Below, piece by piece: positions 62,676 to 64,000 of a stretch of DNA of 64,000 bases. Below the pieces are notes generated by a model, which did no database searches, was not told where the DNA came from, and saw nothing but the letters and a program-made list of their open reading frames with translations. The position numbers were made by a program, and so were the translations under genes. Positions within the stretch are counted from its first letter, which is position 1. Every line of letters starts with the position of its first letter. Where the stretch lies: positions 1 to 64,000 of the forward strand of contig NZ_VATA01000015.1 in assembly GCF_005870025.1 (NCBI RefSeq). Direction: 5' to 3'. The stretch is from Poseidonocella sp. HB161398 (GTDB lineage: Bacteria; Pseudomonadota; Alphaproteobacteria; Rhodobacterales; Rhodobacteraceae).

Positions 62676-64000
62676 GGCTCGGAGTCCTTCGTCGTCTCAA
62701 GTATCTCGATCTCGCCGGTCACCTCGGCGAAGTCCGCGCGGATCGTCTCGTGGCGCGCGGGCGCCTGTCCCAGCGCCATCAGCGGCACCTCGGCCACCGC
62801 CTCCGGGTCGAAGCTGGCGCGGACGCGTTCCAGCACGATGCCGCGGATCGGCCGCTCGGGCAGGCCCAGGAGCGCCACGACCGCCAGGCGGACACCGGTC
62901 GCGGTCACGTCGCGGAAGGTGATGTCGCCGATCAGCGGCGTGGTCTCGTCGACCGTCGCGGGGGCGCGGCTCTGCACCCAGTCGTCGCGGCCGTCGGGGT
63001 CGCAGAAATAGAAGGCATTGGCGGCAAACGGCGTGGGCACGTCCTGCATCGCCACATGGTCGAGCGTCACGCGGGCGACCTTGCCGCCCCGGCCGCGCCG
63101 CGTCTTGATCCTTAGCCCGCGATCGGTGCCCTCGAAGCTGCAGGCCGAGATCGTCACGTCGGTGATCTCGCCCGACATCTCGGATCCGAGCACCACGGCG
63201 CCATGGCCGCGCTCCATATGGCAGTGCGTGATTGCCAGCCGGCGGGTCGGCGCCAGATGGTCCGCCTGCCCCGGCGCGCGCTTGCCGGCCTTGACCGCGA
63301 TGCAGTCGTCGCCGACCGAGAAATGCAGCCCCGCCAGCGTCACGTCCTCGCAGCTTTCGGGATCGAACCCGTCGGTATTGGGGCTGTCGGGCGGGTTCTG
63401 GATGAAGAGCCCCGCGGCGGTCAGCCGGTCGCAGCGGAAGGGATGCACCGTCCAGCTGGGCGAATTGCGGATGGTCAGGCCCGAGAGCTCGACATCCGGG
63501 GAATGGGCGAGGAACAGCGTCCGCGGACGGCGGGCGCCCTCGCGGGTCTCCTTCGGCCAGCTCCACCAGTCGCCGCGGTCGCCGCCGCCGTCGATGGTGC
63601 CGCGGCCGGTGATCTTCAGCCCCGCGCAGTCGATCGCGGTCACGACCGAGGCGAAGGAGGTTGCGGGCAGGCCCTCCCAGGTGCCGACGACCCGGCCCTG
63701 CGCGTCGCGCGCGGGCAGCTGAGGCCAGCCGGCGCGCTCGCCCTTGCCGGCAAGCTCGGCGCCTTCGGGCAGCCAGAAGGTGATGCCGGGCTTCAGGAAG
63801 ATCGGCCCCGTAAGATAGCGGCCGCGGGGCAGCATCAGCGTGCCGCCCTCGGGCGTCGCGGCGACCGCCGCGGCCAGGGCGGCGGCATTGTCGGGCGCGG
63901 CTTCGTCCAGCCCATGATCCCCGGCATCGACCAGCCCCGCGCAGCGCGGCGTCGCGAAATCCAGGTCGCCCAGGTCGCTGTCGAAAAGGTAGTCATGGCC
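62669..64000 (-). CDS. GH28 polygalacturonase, 5' end beyond the window
   Basis: At least 443 residues are encoded. The frame stays open to the right edge with no stop. The residues upstream of the first internal ATG (63835) are real family sequence, for example DNAAALAAAVAATPEGGTLM leading into LPRGRYLTGPIFL. So the true start lies past 64000. Catalytic motifs are complete: NTDGFDPESC, VGDDCIAVKAG, GHGAVVLGSEMSG and LRIKTRRGRGG. It is the first visible gene of the leftward pectin operon. Whether it has a signal peptide cannot be seen. Confidence 0.92.
   Translation of the reverse strand, partial: GHDYLFDSDLGDLDFATPRCAGLVDAGDHGLDEAAPDNAAALAAAVAATPEGGTLMLPRGRYLTGPIFLKPGITFWLPEGAELAGKGERAGWPQLPARDAQGRVVGTWEGLPATSFASVVTAIDCAGLKITGRGTIDGGGDRGDWWSWPKETREGARRPRTLFLAHSPDVELSGLTIRNSPSWTVHPFRCDRLTAAGLFIQNPPDSPNTDGFDPESCEDVTLAGLHFSVGDDCIAVKAGKRAPGQADHLAPTRRLAITHCHMERGHGAVVLGSEMSGEITDVTISACSFEGTDRGLRIKTRRGRGGKVARVTLDHVAMQDVPTPFAANAFYFCDPDGRDDWVQSRAPATVDETTPLIGDITFRDVTATGVRLAVVALLGLPERPIRGIVLERVRASFDPEAVAEVPLMALGQAPARHETIRADFAEVTGEIEILETTKDSEPC

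Overview
The window is about 64 kb of GC-rich, tightly packed DNA. The gene families fit an alphaproteobacterium of the Rhodobacterales: TRAP carboxylate transporters, peptide-type ABC systems, GntR/FCD and LysR regulators, and HyuA/HyuB pairs. This placement rests on gene content and base composition only. I read 56 protein genes. I see no rRNA, tRNA, insertion sequence, phage gene, CRISPR array or replication gene, and almost no housekeeping function. The stretch is a run of uptake-plus-catabolism modules, as found on a catabolic plasmid, a chromid or an accessory chromosomal region.

Left part (1-16 kb): after a small DUF6176-like gene and a pyrroline-5-carboxylate-reductase-like gene comes a lysine-degradation pair. 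hglS makes D-2-hydroxyglutarate from 2-oxoadipate, amaB oxidises aminoadipate semialdehyde, and a LysR gene is divergent. Next is a self-contained divergent unit around 11.4-11.7 kb. Leftward runs dctP-dctQ-dctM-dapA-like-FAD dehydrogenase. Rightward runs an XRE-cupin regulator, an FMN L-2-hydroxyacid oxidase, a second dapA-like aldolase and a second FAD D-2-hydroxyacid dehydrogenase. I infer import of a 2-hydroxy acid, oxidation of both stereoisomers, and retro-aldol cleavage. This is my best candidate for an undescribed pathway.

Middle (16-51 kb): a leftward ten-gene operon joins a dipeptide-type ABC importer to an amidohydrolase, an M20 peptidase, a polysaccharide-deacetylase-fold amidase and two SDRs. 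Beside it a GntR-creatininase-PanE-like operon is divergent from a second ABC importer followed by hyuA-hyuB-SDR. A second hyuA-hyuB pair with a LysR regulator converges on the first, and an amino-acid-oxidase-like flavoenzyme plus an aldo-keto reductase follow. Together they look like a system for taking up and opening lactams, hydantoins or modified peptides. A polar amino acid ABC system with an FCD regulator ends this part.

Right part (51-64 kb): a complete malonate module (TRAP transporter, malonyl-CoA decarboxylase, malonyl-CoA synthetase, divergent matR), a CYTH-domain gene, an SLC13-type carrier, and a leftward pectin operon (GH28, GH105, pectinesterase) whose first gene runs off the right edge.

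Recurring architecture: genes overlap by 1-20 nt inside operons. Each of the five binding-protein-dependent transporter operons has a GC-rich stem-loop just after the binding-protein gene. Several modules carry paralogous gene pairs in opposite orientation.
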